DNA of 51,485 nt from Gammaproteobacteria bacterium (GCA_029882975.1 JAOUJW010000039.1:1-51485), one strand, 5' to 3'; numbered from the stretch's first letter, positions 1 through 8,851 are shown. Program-made: numbers and translations. Notes: a model not told the origin generated them from the letters alone.

Positions 1-468
1 CTTGAGCATGCGGATGATTTCCAGTAGAGCCGTTGGCGCATTTCCGATTGCCACTATGGCTCGATTTAACTTGCCCAAGGAACGTGCTTTGCGCATGGCT
101 TGCACGGCACGAGTGGTGTTTTCCTGCTTGGCGGTGTCGATGACATCGTGGTCGGAAATATAGTGGTAGGTTTTACAGGAGAAATGTTCCAAACGCGGTT
201 TGGACAGACCCACGCAGATCATTTCCACATCGGCGACGATGGCGGCGCCGTTGGCAATGGCGTCCATACCGGCTTTAATGGCGTCGGGGTGAAACCGGGT
301 TAGGCCATTGAATTCAAAATCCGCCGTGGCGTGAATCATACGTCGCACAATTTGCCATTGTTCGTCTTCATACTGATGTGCACCGGCTTCCTGGTCCACA
401 ATGGCAAAGGAACTGTGTTCAATAGCCATTCCGGCTTGGGTCATTTGTTCGGTAACGGTATTGCTCAT
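1..468 (-). CDS. cobH: Precorrin-8X methylmutase (partial, 3' end outside window)
   Basis: Catalyses the C11-to-C12 methyl migration that turns precorrin-8X (or its cobalt form, CbiC) into hydrogenobyrinate or cobyrinate. Translation from ATG at 468 gives 156 codons reaching the window edge without a stop. The N-terminal half of the family is clear: the conserved R-M-I-H-A-T-A-D-F-E-F block has its His at residue 46, the position of the catalytic histidine, followed by the G-A-A-I-V-A-D-V-E-M-I segment and the A-I-G-N-A-P-T-A-L block. It is the last gene seen of the operon and starts 14 nt after the cbiX stop with a weak G/A-rich site. CobH and CbiC are the same family; the cobalt chelatase next door suggests that the cobalt-containing substrate is used here. 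Confidence 0.93.
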   Translation of the reverse strand, partial: MSNTVTEQMTQAGMAIEHSSFAIVDQEAGAHQYEDEQWQIVRRMIHATADFEFNGLTRFHPDAIKAGMDAIANGAAIVADVEMICVGLSKPRLEHFSCKTYHYISDHDVIDTAKQENTTRAVQAMRKARSLGKLNRAIVAIGNAPTALLEIIRMLK

Positions 469-482
469 GCCTAACCTCGCAC

Positions 483-1415
483 TTATTTTTGGTGTTCGTG
501 TTCGTGTTCGTGATGTTCGCGAATGTGGCTATGGTCATGACTATGGTCATGGTTGTGATGATCATGGTGATGATGCCCATGACCCTGCTCCTGAGCCAGT
601 TCGCGAAAAGCACAACCGTCGCATTCCATCATACCGCTTTCCTGGTGTGACACCGGGTCGTGAGCCTCCAAGACGCGATCACTTAATAAGCGGTAAATTT
701 CCTCTTCGAAACCAAAGTAACTTCCGCAGCTCATATGGATCTGAGGGTATTGTTGTTGTAACCGTGCCACTTGGCGTTGGATGCGTTCGATTAAAGTGCC
801 GGTAAACAAATAGTAAGGTAGAATGGCAATTTGAGTCAGTCCCAGCCGTTGTTGCTGTTTGACCACGGTTTCCAGACGCGGGTAGGTGATGCCGGTAAAG
901 GCGATATCCACTCGTTCGTGATCGCTCACCTCAAAGATCCAACGGGCCATTTTGGCAACTTCACCATTGGCAACCCGATCAGAGGAACCCCGCCCCAGCA
1001 AGATCACACCTGTGGATTTGGGGTCGGGCATGTCCATGGTCATCATGATGTTACGCAAATTGCGTTTGAGTATCGCCAGTATGGGCTCAGCTGCGCCTAA
1101 ATGACGGGCGTAGATGAATTCCACTTGCGGAAATTGTTTTCGAGCCCGGTCGATATACTGGGGAATTTCCATTTTCACGTGCCCTGCGGCATTGAGAATC
1201 AGGGGAACCACAATAACGCGGGCTGCAGACCGGGCGGCGAGTTCCAACCCGGTGTCCAGCAGAACCTCAGCAAATTCAATAAAACAAACCTGGATCTTCC
1301 AATGGGGATTTTTGCTGCGCCATTGTGTGGCGAACAGTTCGATCTCCCGGTTGCCCTCGGCATGGCGCGAGCCGTGGCCAACAAGCAAAACGGTCGTGTT
1401 CATTAAAGTACTCAT
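483..1415 (-). CDS. cbiX: Sirohydrochlorin cobaltochelatase, long Fe-S form (CbiXL)
   Basis: Inserts Co2+ into sirohydrochlorin, the committing step of early-cobalt (anaerobic-type) B12 synthesis. The 310-residue protein has two chelatase halves. The catalytic histidines are H14 in L-V-G-H-G-S-R and H79 in N-A-A-G-H-V-K-M. Residues 263-268 read M-E-C-D-G-C, matching the MXCXXC motif known to carry a 4Fe-4S centre in CbiXL. The last 42 residues hold 17 histidines alternating with Asp/Glu, a probable cobalt reservoir. The His codons form a run of short, nearly repeated hexamers at 490-580. ATG at 1415 gives MSTLM; a second ATG four codons later is also possible. It sits between cobM and cobH in the riboswitch-controlled operon. 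Confidence 0.95.
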   Translation of the reverse strand: MSTLMNTTVLLVGHGSRHAEGNREIELFATQWRSKNPHWKIQVCFIEFAEVLLDTGLELAARSAARVIVVPLILNAAGHVKMEIPQYIDRARKQFPQVEFIYARHLGAAEPILAILKRNLRNIMMTMDMPDPKSTGVILLGRGSSDRVANGEVAKMARWIFEVSDHERVDIAFTGITYPRLETVVKQQQRLGLTQIAILPYYLFTGTLIERIQRQVARLQQQYPQIHMSCGSYFGFEEEIYRLLSDRVLEAHDPVSHQESGMMECDGCAFRELAQEQGHGHHHHDHHNHDHSHDHSHIREHHEHEHEHQK

Positions 1416-1457
1416 GGGTATTCCTTATTACACTGGCATTGACATCAGCATTTACGA

Positions 1458-2270
1458 CTACACTTGCGCTTTGCGAAAGCGGTGGGTGAAGGTTTTGTCG
1501 TATAACTTGGATTTTTTTAAATCGCTATGATAGCGGGCACCCAAGGTGGGGCTGACAATAATCATGGCCTGGGAAACAATTTTCTCCTCCCGGCATTTTT
1601 CTTTTATTGTGGCTAAGGTGCCGCGAACGATTTTTTCTTCGCCGGGCCAACTGGCTTTGTGTACCACCAGTACCGGGCTGTCATCGTCCCAGCCGGCGGC
1701 AAGCAATTCGCTTTTGACTTTATTGAGTAAGGTAATGGACAAAAACAGGCACAGCGTACAATGGTGTTGTGCCAATTCCTGCAGTGATTCACCTTGCGGC
1801 ATGGGGGTTCGGCCCTCTACTCGGGTCAGTATGACGGTTTGGGTTACCTCCGGCAGTGTCAGGCTTTCCACTCCGGCAGCAGCAGAGGCCATGGCAGAGG
1901 AAACGCCGGGTACAACACCCACGGCAATACCTGCATCATCCAGGGGTTGCACCATTTCGATCAATGCCCCGTACAATCCGGGGTCGCCGGTTTGTAAACG
2001 CACCACAGAACGGCCGTTTTGTGCCTGTTGTATCAGCCATTGGTTGATGCTTTCCAAGTCCATACCTTTGGAGTCCTCAATGAGGCATTGCGGCTTGGCC
2101 CATTGGGTGGCGGCTTGGGAGACCAGGGAACCTGCGTAAAGTATGGCATCGGCTTCGCTGATAAGTTTCTGGCCTTTAATGGTGAGTAATTCCGGGTCAC
2201 CGGGTCCGGCACCTACAAACCAGACTTTACCCGGCATAACCGTAACGGATTTTTGTTTGGATTCACTCAT
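1458..2270 (-). CDS. cobM: Precorrin-4 / cobalt-precorrin-4 C11-methyltransferase
   Basis: SAM-dependent methyltransferase that methylates C11 of (cobalt-)precorrin-4. The 270 residues contain the tetrapyrrole methylase signature G-A-G-P-G-D-P-E-L-L-T at residues 20-30, the L-Y-A-G-S-L-V segment, the L-Q-T-G-D-P-G-L-Y-G block and the V-V-P-G-V-S-S-A-M-A-S-A-A-A block, all typical of CobM/CbiF. Its start overlaps the cobB stop by four bases, so translation is probably coupled. The short C-terminal basic extension (about 15 residues) is ordinary. CbiF and CobM cannot be told apart here, but the context with CbiX favours the cobalt substrate. Confidence 0.95.
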   Translation of the reverse strand: MSESKQKSVTVMPGKVWFVGAGPGDPELLTIKGQKLISEADAILYAGSLVSQAATQWAKPQCLIEDSKGMDLESINQWLIQQAQNGRSVVRLQTGDPGLYGALIEMVQPLDDAGIAVGVVPGVSSAMASAAAGVESLTLPEVTQTVILTRVEGRTPMPQGESLQELAQHHCTLCLFLSITLLNKVKSELLAAGWDDDSPVLVVHKASWPGEEKIVRGTLATIKEKCREEKIVSQAMIIVSPTLGARYHSDLKKSKLYDKTFTHRFRKAQV

Positions 2271-3616
2271 GATACGAACAACCTGGCACTGGCTTGCGGA
2301 TTGGATGGGAAATACAAATGCATATAAGAAGCGTGCAGGCGTTTGTCTCTGTATACGGCTTCTCCGCGCCCGTGTTGGCGTGAACTCTTGCTTTGGGTGA
2401 TGGGCTGCAGAGGGGTCTGCACACTGGAATGATGAAAAGTATGCCCGTGTAACAAGCCTTCAGGCAGTTCCACACTGTGCATACCCAGATTACTGAGTTT
2501 GTTCTGCATCACGGCATGGCCGGGTAGCAGTCCCACCATGGGCGCGCTTTGACCTTCCTGATCCGTCAGGCTTTGCAGTAAATACAACATGCCACCGCAC
2601 TCGGCGACTATGGGCTTGCCGTGTGCATGGTGGTGTTGAATGGATTCGTGCATCGACGTGTTGGCCGCCAAGGATTGTAGATGCAATTCCGGGTAGCCGC
2701 CGGGTAGGTACAAGGCATCGGCCTGGGGCAGACTTTGGTCTTCCAAAGGGGAAAAGTACAGTAATTTTGCACCCATGGATTCCAACAAGTTCAAATTAGC
2801 TCGGTATACAAAAGAAAACGCCCGGTCTTTAGCCACAGCGATGCGATAGCCGTTCAATTCTTTTGGTAACTCTGTTTTGGCGGCCGCTGCAAAATTTACC
2901 GCCTTGGGTTCATAATCGTATCCGGTTTGCGCTAAAGCCTGAGCTGCGGTTTCAATACGAGTGTGTAAATCGTCGATCTCCATGGCATGCAGTAGACCTA
3001 AATGACGACTGGGTAATTCCATATTAGGGTCGCGGGGAAGTGCGCCTAAGTAAGACACAGAGGGAGGCAGGCTTTCCGCCAGCATACTGCCATGGTTCAC
3101 GCTGGCAACTCGATTGGCAATGACGCCGGCAAAGGGCAAGCCGGGTCTATAGTGGGGCAAGGCATAAGCAATAGCGCCAAAAGTCTGCGCCATGGCCGTT
3201 GCGTCAATAACGGCGAGGACCGGAATATTAAACAGCTGAGCCAAATCCGCACTGGAAGACGTGCCGTCAAATAAGCCCATCACGCCTTCAATCAAAATAA
3301 GATCCGCTTGCCCGGCAGCATCATGCAGCAGTTGGCGGCAATGGCTTTCCCCTCCCATCCATAAATCCAGCTGATATACGGGGGCACCACTGGCTTGTTC
3401 CAAAATGGTAGGGTCCAGAAAATCCGGACCGGTTTTAAATACACGGACTTGTTTACCCCGACTGCGATAAAAAGCCGCTAAGGCGGCGGTCACCGTGGTT
3501 TTACCTTTACCGGAGGCCGGAGCGCTAATGAGTAAACCAGGACATTGATGGATGCTGCACTGATCTTCCTGCTCAATCACGGATCCTTTATCAATCACGA
3601 CCCCATTCTCAATCAC
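2267..3616 (-). CDS. cobB: Cobyrinic acid a,c-diamide synthase (CbiA/CobB)
   Basis: ATP- and glutamine-dependent amidation of the a and c side chains of the corrin ring. The 449 residues show an N-terminal P-loop (A-P-A-S-G-K-G-K-T-T, residues 32-41), the D-P-T-I-L-E segment after it, and a C-terminal class I glutamine amidotransferase domain with nucleophile C340 in A-E-C-G-G-M-L-Y-L, preceded by L-P-G-G-Y-P-E-L. The start is GTG at 3616, overlapping the cobO stop as GTGA; about 28 residues precede the first conserved strand, so a later start cannot be excluded. The length is normal for the family. Coupled to cobO upstream and cobM downstream by 4-nt overlaps. Confidence 0.95.
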   Translation of the reverse strand: MIENGVVIDKGSVIEQEDQCSIHQCPGLLISAPASGKGKTTVTAALAAFYRSRGKQVRVFKTGPDFLDPTILEQASGAPVYQLDLWMGGESHCRQLLHDAAGQADLILIEGVMGLFDGTSSSADLAQLFNIPVLAVIDATAMAQTFGAIAYALPHYRPGLPFAGVIANRVASVNHGSMLAESLPPSVSYLGALPRDPNMELPSRHLGLLHAMEIDDLHTRIETAAQALAQTGYDYEPKAVNFAAAAKTELPKELNGYRIAVAKDRAFSFVYRANLNLLESMGAKLLYFSPLEDQSLPQADALYLPGGYPELHLQSLAANTSMHESIQHHHAHGKPIVAECGGMLYLLQSLTDQEGQSAPMVGLLPGHAVMQNKLSNLGMHSVELPEGLLHGHTFHHSSVQTPLQPITQSKSSRQHGRGEAVYRDKRLHASYMHLYFPSNPQASARLFVS

Positions 3617-4239
3617 AGCTCAATGCCTTTTTGCGCCTTAATACCGGCTTTGAATGCATGTTTGGTATCTTGCATGTGGGTTACCGTATCGGCAAGTTGT
3701 ATCAACTCATCCTTTGCCGCACGACCGGTAACAATCACATGCTGCATTCGTGGTCGGCGTTGCAAAGTGTTAATAACGTCTGCCAAAGGCAGGTAATCAT
3801 GCTTTAAAATGATATTCAGTTCGTCCAGTACTACAAGGTCGTATGCTGCATTACTAAGATAAGTACCGGCGGTTTTCCAGGCTTGTACCGCCGCTTGCAT
3901 ATCGCGGACTTTGTCTTGTGTTTCCCAGGTAAAACCGGCGCCCATGACATGGTAGTCCACCTGTGGCAGTTGACTGAAAAACAATTGTTCCCCGGTGGCA
4001 GTGCGTGCTTTTCCAAATTGAATAATGGCCACTTTTAAACCGTGACCCAAGGCTCGCGCCACCATGCCGAATGCAGCACTGCTTTTACCTTTGCCGTTTC
4101 CGGTATGAACCAGCAGGACTCCACGTTCTTCGGTGGCGCGACTGATGCCGGCGTCCACCACTTCCTTTTTGCGTTGCATTCGTTGCACATGGCGGAGGTC
4201 GGACGGTTGGTCGGAATTACTACCGTTGTTGGAAGTCAT
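3613..4239 (-). CDS. cobO: Cob(I)yrinic acid a,c-diamide adenosyltransferase (CobO/BtuR type)
   Basis: Transfers the adenosyl group of ATP to Co(I) corrinoids. The P-loop G-N-G-K-G-K-S-S lies at residues 47-54, counting from the ATG at 4239, followed by the A-F-G-M-V-A-R-A-L-G-H-G helix and V-V-L-D-E-L-N of the Walker B region, all diagnostic of BtuR/CobO. An upstream in-frame start at 4299 exists but would add 20 residues lying inside cbtA; the ATG at 4239 gives the usual N-terminus for the family, about 208 residues in all. The start region contains a perfect 14-bp tandem duplication, described separately. It overlaps cobB by four bases. Confidence 0.93.
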   Translation of the reverse strand: MTSNNGSNSDQPSDLRHVQRMQRKKEVVDAGISRATEERGVLLVHTGNGKGKSSAAFGMVARALGHGLKVAIIQFGKARTATGEQLFFSQLPQVDYHVMGAGFTWETQDKVRDMQAAVQAWKTAGTYLSNAAYDLVVLDELNIILKHDYLPLADVINTLQRRPRMQHVIVTGRAAKDELIQLADTVTHMQDTKHAFKAGIKAQKGIEL

Positions 4240-4254
4240 GTGTTGGAAGTCATG
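4227..4254 (-). repeat. 14-bp tandem duplication at the cbtA/cobO junction with a 5-codon mini-ORF
   Basis: On the minus strand the unit CATGACTTCCAACA occurs twice back to back (4254-4241 and 4240-4227). The first copy's ATG (4253) overlaps the cbtA stop as ATGA and would encode M-T-S-N-T followed by TGA. That TGA overlaps the second copy's ATG (4239), the cobO start, again as ATGA. Without the duplication the cbtA stop would couple directly to cobO. Ribosomes may pass through a five-codon relay here. Confidence 0.85.
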
Positions 4255-4951
4255 AATCCGAAGAATATTTGGCGATGAAAAGACCGCTAAGGCTTCCAAG
4301 GATTAACCAGAAAAGGCCGTTGGCAATGGCTGCGGCCACAATAAAGTGCTCACTGAGTTGTTCTACGGCATTGGGTGTAACGTGTTCGGGGGTCGGGGCG
4401 CCAACGACATGAGGGCAAATCAGTAATAGCAGGCCAATGCCTTTAAACAGAGTCTTGCGAGTGAAAACCAGTAACGACAAGCCGAGTGCAGAAGAGACAA
4501 CAGTACTGATCCACCATATTTGTTGCATGTACAGATCGGCAGCAGCCGTGCCGGGGACTTTGGGTTTTAAACCTAACGAAGGTGCCACGAAGAACACAAA
4601 AAAGCCGGCTAAACCCCACAATAGCCCTATATGCCATCCTTTGTGTCCGGTCAGGGCGATACCACTGACCACCACCAGTGCAAATCCAATTCCCGCGAGT
4701 ATATTCGCGATTAACGTCAACAGTAGACGCAAATACGGTGGTTGTTCGTCTTCGTGTACATGAATGTGTGAATGGCGATGTGGAATACTGTCCAGTATCG
4801 GGGTTTCTTCCATATGCGTGGTTTCACTGCGATTTTCCAGCAGCTCAGCCTCCGCTATTAAAGGTGTCACTTGAATGCGTTGGATTCCGGTAAACAAAAT
4901 ACCGGCGACCGTGCCCGCCATCAAGGCAGCAATTAGGATGGATCGTATCAT
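4250..4951 (-). CDS. cbtA: Cobalt transporter subunit CbtA
   Basis: Membrane subunit of the CbtAB cobalt uptake system that commonly accompanies B12 riboswitches. The 233 residues contain five or so hydrophobic segments (about residues 3-22, 76-100, 105-125, 143-163, 170-185 and 208-228). A His-rich loop (H-R-H-S-H-I-H-V-H, residues 58-66) could bind metal. Family signatures are L-G-L-K-P-K-V-P-G and P-H-V-V-G-A-P. It is the second gene of the operon, after cbtB. The stop overlaps the start of the mini-ORF before cobO. Confidence 0.92.
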   Translation of the reverse strand: MIRSILIAALMAGTVAGILFTGIQRIQVTPLIAEAELLENRSETTHMEETPILDSIPHRHSHIHVHEDEQPPYLRLLLTLIANILAGIGFALVVVSGIALTGHKGWHIGLLWGLAGFFVFFVAPSLGLKPKVPGTAAADLYMQQIWWISTVVSSALGLSLLVFTRKTLFKGIGLLLLICPHVVGAPTPEHVTPNAVEQLSEHFIVAAAIANGLFWLILGSLSGLFIAKYSSDS

Positions 4952-4990
4952 GTTGGTGGCTTTTTTAATGTCAGTTCCTAATCGATAACT

Positions 4991-5173
4991 TTAGTGGCAC
5001 GGAAACGCCATAGTATGGCGGGTGTCATGGGCGGCGTTATGAATGGAGTCATTATTACCTTGGGCGAATCCGACACCAAACAATATCGTCAACCCCAAAA
5101 CCAGAGCGATGGCGCTAGATACGTATCGGGGTGACAAGGGTTTTGTTGAAATAGCAATGTCGGAAACATTCAT
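4991..5173 (-). CDS. cbtB: Cobalt transporter subunit CbtB
   Basis: Small single-pass partner of CbtA, 60 residues. One membrane helix lies at about residues 20-38. The C-terminal metal-binding signature H-D-T-R-H-T-M-A-F-P-C-H is the hallmark of CbtB. ATG at 5173 is preceded by GGGAGGAG about seven bases upstream, a strong ribosome binding site. First gene of the operon, 118 nt after the end of the riboswitch core. Confidence 0.92.
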   Translation of the reverse strand: MNVSDIAISTKPLSPRYVSSAIALVLGLTILFGVGFAQGNNDSIHNAAHDTRHTMAFPCH

Positions 5174-5289
5174 GTACTGATCTCCTCCCAGAGAATAATA
5201 ATTATCATAAAGTTATTGCGTTGCGGGTCGGGGGAGATGGCAGGTGTAATCTGTGCCGTCCTGGCAGTCCGCCCTCCGCAGTGCCATAA

Positions 5290-5485
5290 ACATTTCAGGT
5301 CGGTCTCCGGGCTCACGAGTGGTACAAAATACCGTGTACCAAATCTGCGCCTTCCCATGAAAATTTCACAGTGGCCCAATGCAGATCTTAACTCGCCTAC
5401 CGTTGCGGGGGCAGCGTCGGCTTGCGTTTGCGAAAGCTTACGTATTAATTACGTAAGTAGTCTCATCCATCAAAAACCTACGCTG
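5290..5485 (-). promoter_or_regulatory. Cobalamin (AdoCbl-type) riboswitch
   Basis: On the minus strand the conserved blocks occur in the right order. The 5' AGGT of P1 lies near 5478, then an arm with an 8-bp stem (5437-5457), then CCCCCGCAACGG near 5405, GGGCCACTG near 5375, GGGAAGGCGCAGATTTGG near 5345, and the B12 box AGCCCGGAGACCGACCT at about 5313-5297. The 3' ACCT can pair with the 5' AGGT to close P1. The element lies in the leader of cbtB and so should shut off the whole cbt-cob operon when cobalamin is plentiful. Whether control is by transcription or translation could not be decided; no clear T-rich terminator follows. Confidence 0.94.
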
Positions 5486-5594
5486 GGGCAGGCATAAACA
5501 ATAAACGTTATGGAACGATGGATACAAACTTACCGACTTTCCGTTTCAACCCTGAGTGAATAACACTTTTGGGTCACCTGAAACATGTGCAAGC

Positions 5595-5624
5595 AATATA
5601 GCACTGAGTTTCGGCAACGGTCAA
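5595..5624 (-). promoter_or_regulatory. Sigma70-like promoter of the cbt-cob operon
   Basis: On the minus strand TTGACC (5624-5619) is followed 18 bp later by TATATT (5600-5595). Transcription would start near 5588, giving a leader of about 415 nt that contains the whole riboswitch before cbtB. Confidence 0.55.
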
Positions 5625-5710
5625 TTAACTGCGTGTGAAATTTTCTTGGACGGGCAGTAAAAAATGATCAATAAATGACCACTTTGGTGCAGGTAGAATT
5701 TATGGGGATT

Positions 5711-8700
5711 TCAACGAACCAAACTTTTAATAGTTTGCAGCAATTCATCCACATTGATAGGCTTGGTTAAATAGGCGTCAAACCGCGTCAATTGCTGTTC
5801 TTCCAGGCATTGCTCCAGAAAACCACTTACGCCGACGATGGGTATATGTTTGGTATTGGAAAAGTTACGCAGAATTTCTGCGGCCTCTACTCCTGCCATA
5901 CCCGGTAGATCGATATCCATTAATATGATATCGGGCTGCTGCAATTGGGCAATTTCGATGCCTTTTTCTGCGGTCTCTGCGCAGACCAAATGACAGGCGG
6001 TGGTCTGGGCAAAGATTTCCTGCATCAGACGGCTATTGGCAGGGTTGTCTTCAATACATAATATATTCAGCGCCAACTCGTTTTCTGAAAAAGTTGCCTT
6101 GGCACCGATCGAGGCGGCAGGCAGTTCGCACCAGAATGTGCTGCCCTTTTGATATTCGCTGTCACAGCCGATGGAGCCTTGCATGAGTTCCACCATTTTT
6201 TTTGTGATGTTCAACCCGATCCCGGTTCCGTCGATATGTTCTACGGACAGGGTAATGCGTTGGAACGGTTCAAATATTTTTTCTTGATCAGCCATTTTTA
6301 TACCAATGCCGGTATCCTGTACCGAGATTCGAATAGCGGGCGGCGGGGTAATCTGGGATGGAGTCGTTGTGGATGTCGTTGTGGAAGACATAGGTGATGC
6401 CAAGCACTGGATGGATACCGTACCGCCTTCGCGGTTGTATTTAATGGCATTGGAAATGAGATTGATAAATACTTGTTTCAAGCGCTGTTGATCGGCGTAT
6501 ACATGACAGTCACAGTCTGAACCCAGGGGCGCTAAGGTAACACGGTGTTTTTCCGCTAAAGGTTTCAAGATCAACAAACAGCTGTCCAGCGTGTTTCTGA
6601 TGTTGACGGGCTTAATGGCGAGTTTCATTTCACCTGCATCGACCGTGGTAATGTCCAGTACATCATTGATCAGATGTAACAAGTGTTGGCCACCTTCCAT
6701 AATGTGTTGAACGCCTTCTTTTTGATCCTCTGTAAAGTTGTCGGTATTGATTTGCAACAACTGACCAAAACCGAGAATGGCATTTAATGGTGTGCGAAGC
6801 TCGTGGCTCATTCGCGCAAGAAAATGGGATTTGGCATGATTGGCAAATTCCGCTTCTTCCTTGGCAGCCAGAATCTGTGCTTGTGCCGTTTGCGATTCTG
6901 TTATGTCGGAAATGGTCCCTAAGATTCCAACCATATTTTTAGTATTGTCAATAATGGGGATGGCTCGACCGTGTACCCAGACCACATGGTCATTTTTGTG
7001 GAGAAAGCGATATTCCAGAGAAAACTCACCGCCAAGCTCGAGAAACCGTTCCCATTTGGCAAAGACTCGCTCCCGGTCATTGGGGTGCAATGCCTTAGTC
7101 CAGCCAAGTCCCAGTGCATCCTGCCGATGCAGGCCGGTTAATTGTTCCCATTTTTCATTAACAAATGTACAGGCACCGGTGGTGTCGGTTTGGAAAATTC
7201 CCACGGGCGCATGGGTAGACAGGGTTCTAAATCGATTCTCGCTTTCCATCAAAGCGCGTTGAGCGCGTTTTCTATCACTGATATCCCAGTTGTAAACAAT
7301 ATACCCAAGAAAACGGCCGCTTTCATCGCAGCGGGGAATGCCGGTCACCGCTATCCAGCCATAGTTACCATCGGCATTGAGCAGGCGAACTTCCCGGTCA
7401 AATCGTTGTTGGTGCTCATAAGCCCAGTTAAAATACCGCTCGGCGCTGTCCTTGTCTTCTAAATGTATGCTCTCCAGCCAACCGCCGCCGGCTAGTTTTT
7501 CCAGCCCACGGCCGGTGTATTCCAGCCAACGTTTATTAAACCAAATTGCGTTGAATTTTCGGTCTGTCATCCAAATCATGGCGGGTGCCTGGTCTGCTAA
7601 GAGCCGAAATCGGGCTTCACTTTCTCTTAGCGCCAGTTCATTTTGTTTACGATCAGAGATATCGCGACATACCACCACAAAATATTTCTTTCCTTCCTGT
7701 ATATAGGCGTTGCGCTTGATTTCCACCTCGGCAAAGGAGCCGTCTTTGCGTTGATGCCTCGCTGCAAACAGTGTTTCGCTATTCGATGCATTGGAGAAAA
7801 GATGGGAGACGACGTTGTCCCGTTCAATATCCGGATCAATATCAAAGATGGTGAGATTCCTCAATTCCTCGTGGCTGTAACCCAGACTGCTCAGTGTGTG
7901 TTGGTTACAATCTATAATGTGACCCGTATCATCGTGAATAAAAATGGAATCCGCAACGTTTTCACTGAGTATGTTGTAGCGTTGAGTCATCACGGAAAGT
8001 TCTTTGAGGTGTTGGTCCAAGCGTTGTTCCAGTTGTAAACGATTATGCTGTAGCGAGAGCTCAGTTTGTTTTACAACGGTAATGTCGTTGGCAACGCCGC
8101 ACAAAAGCTTCGATTGGGGAAACCCTGTAATGTTCCATTGTAACCAGCGGTAGGAGCCCGAACGGGTAAGAAAACGAGTGAAAATCGGAGTTGTGGTAAG
8201 GTTGTGATGTAAAAGGTAATCTATTTCACTTTGGAAGTTTTCTTTGTCTTCCGGGTGGATAAAATCCAGCAATGGTTTTGAAGTGAGTTCATCAGCATCG
8301 AAACCAAAAATGCTTTGCCAGGCCGGGTTCAGTTCCGTAAAAAAACCGGAATGATTAATTGTAAAACACAAACTGTTCGATAGTTGAAAATAGTCGTTCC
8401 AAGTTGTGCTTGGGTTTGCCGCGTAATCCACTGCGGTCTGGGGGACTTTATACGGGGTTGTTGGTGGAGAACATCGAATAACGCAATCAAAGGAGTACGC
8501 GGCATCACTTACCGGTTTAACGGAAATTCTTAAGGGTAGGTAACGATTGTTCTTGTGGCGCATTTCCAATTGGAGTTCCGCGCCATCTATCAGAGCTTGT
8601 TCGAGATGCTTCCGTTCGGCGGGTCTTACTAATTCAGCGATGGGTTGATTAGTAATGGATTCGGGCGTGTGGCCTAGAATTTGGGTAACGGTCGGGTCGA

Positions 8701-8851
8701 TTCCCTGGATGGTACCCCTTTGTAAAAAGATCAATCCTTCTTGATGAAATTCAGGATAAAGACTATAGGAATGGAATTTGGAGTCAATGGCGTCACCGGG
8801 TAGATTATCACCCGATTTTTCAAGGAGTCGATTCTTTACTACCTCATCCAT
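5711..8851 (-). CDS. Hybrid sensor histidine kinase with five PAS domains and a receiver domain
   Basis: Cytoplasmic sensor of 1046 residues with no membrane segment. Five PAS or PAS/PAC units follow each other at about residues 35-130, 150-270, 290-400, 410-530 and 535-655; the later ones end with the typical D-I-S-D-R-K PAC exit. The HisKA phosphoacceptor is H683 in S-H-E-L-R-T-P-L-N. The ATPase domain (about 785-905) has D-T-G-I-G-I and G-T-G-I-G-L. The C-terminal receiver has D979 in L-M-D-I-D-L-P-G, followed by V-G-V-S-G and a conserved K-P-I. No partner regulator, HPt protein or output gene is adjacent, so it is an orphan. Several PAS cores resemble redox or ligand sensors, but no flavin or haem ligand motif is evident. 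Confidence 0.92.
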   Translation of the reverse strand: MDEVVKNRLLEKSGDNLPGDAIDSKFHSYSLYPEFHQEGLIFLQRGTIQGIDPTVTQILGHTPESITNQPIAELVRPAERKHLEQALIDGAELQLEMRHKNNRYLPLRISVKPVSDAAYSFDCVIRCSPPTTPYKVPQTAVDYAANPSTTWNDYFQLSNSLCFTINHSGFFTELNPAWQSIFGFDADELTSKPLLDFIHPEDKENFQSEIDYLLHHNLTTTPIFTRFLTRSGSYRWLQWNITGFPQSKLLCGVANDITVVKQTELSLQHNRLQLEQRLDQHLKELSVMTQRYNILSENVADSIFIHDDTGHIIDCNQHTLSSLGYSHEELRNLTIFDIDPDIERDNVVSHLFSNASNSETLFAARHQRKDGSFAEVEIKRNAYIQEGKKYFVVVCRDISDRKQNELALRESEARFRLLADQAPAMIWMTDRKFNAIWFNKRWLEYTGRGLEKLAGGGWLESIHLEDKDSAERYFNWAYEHQQRFDREVRLLNADGNYGWIAVTGIPRCDESGRFLGYIVYNWDISDRKRAQRALMESENRFRTLSTHAPVGIFQTDTTGACTFVNEKWEQLTGLHRQDALGLGWTKALHPNDRERVFAKWERFLELGGEFSLEYRFLHKNDHVVWVHGRAIPIIDNTKNMVGILGTISDITESQTAQAQILAAKEEAEFANHAKSHFLARMSHELRTPLNAILGFGQLLQINTDNFTEDQKEGVQHIMEGGQHLLHLINDVLDITTVDAGEMKLAIKPVNIRNTLDSCLLILKPLAEKHRVTLAPLGSDCDCHVYADQQRLKQVFINLISNAIKYNREGGTVSIQCLASPMSSTTTSTTTPSQITPPPAIRISVQDTGIGIKMADQEKIFEPFQRITLSVEHIDGTGIGLNITKKMVELMQGSIGCDSEYQKGSTFWCELPAASIGAKATFSENELALNILCIEDNPANSRLMQEIFAQTTACHLVCAETAEKGIEIAQLQQPDIILMDIDLPGMAGVEAAEILRNFSNTKHIPIVGVSGFLEQCLEEQQLTRFDAYLTKPINVDELLQTIKSLVR

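Noticed and set aside
401-1530. Several plus-strand open frames over cbiX and cobM
   Set aside because: They are antisense shadows of strongly supported minus-strand genes; their His/Gly-rich content mirrors the His-rich tail of CbiX.
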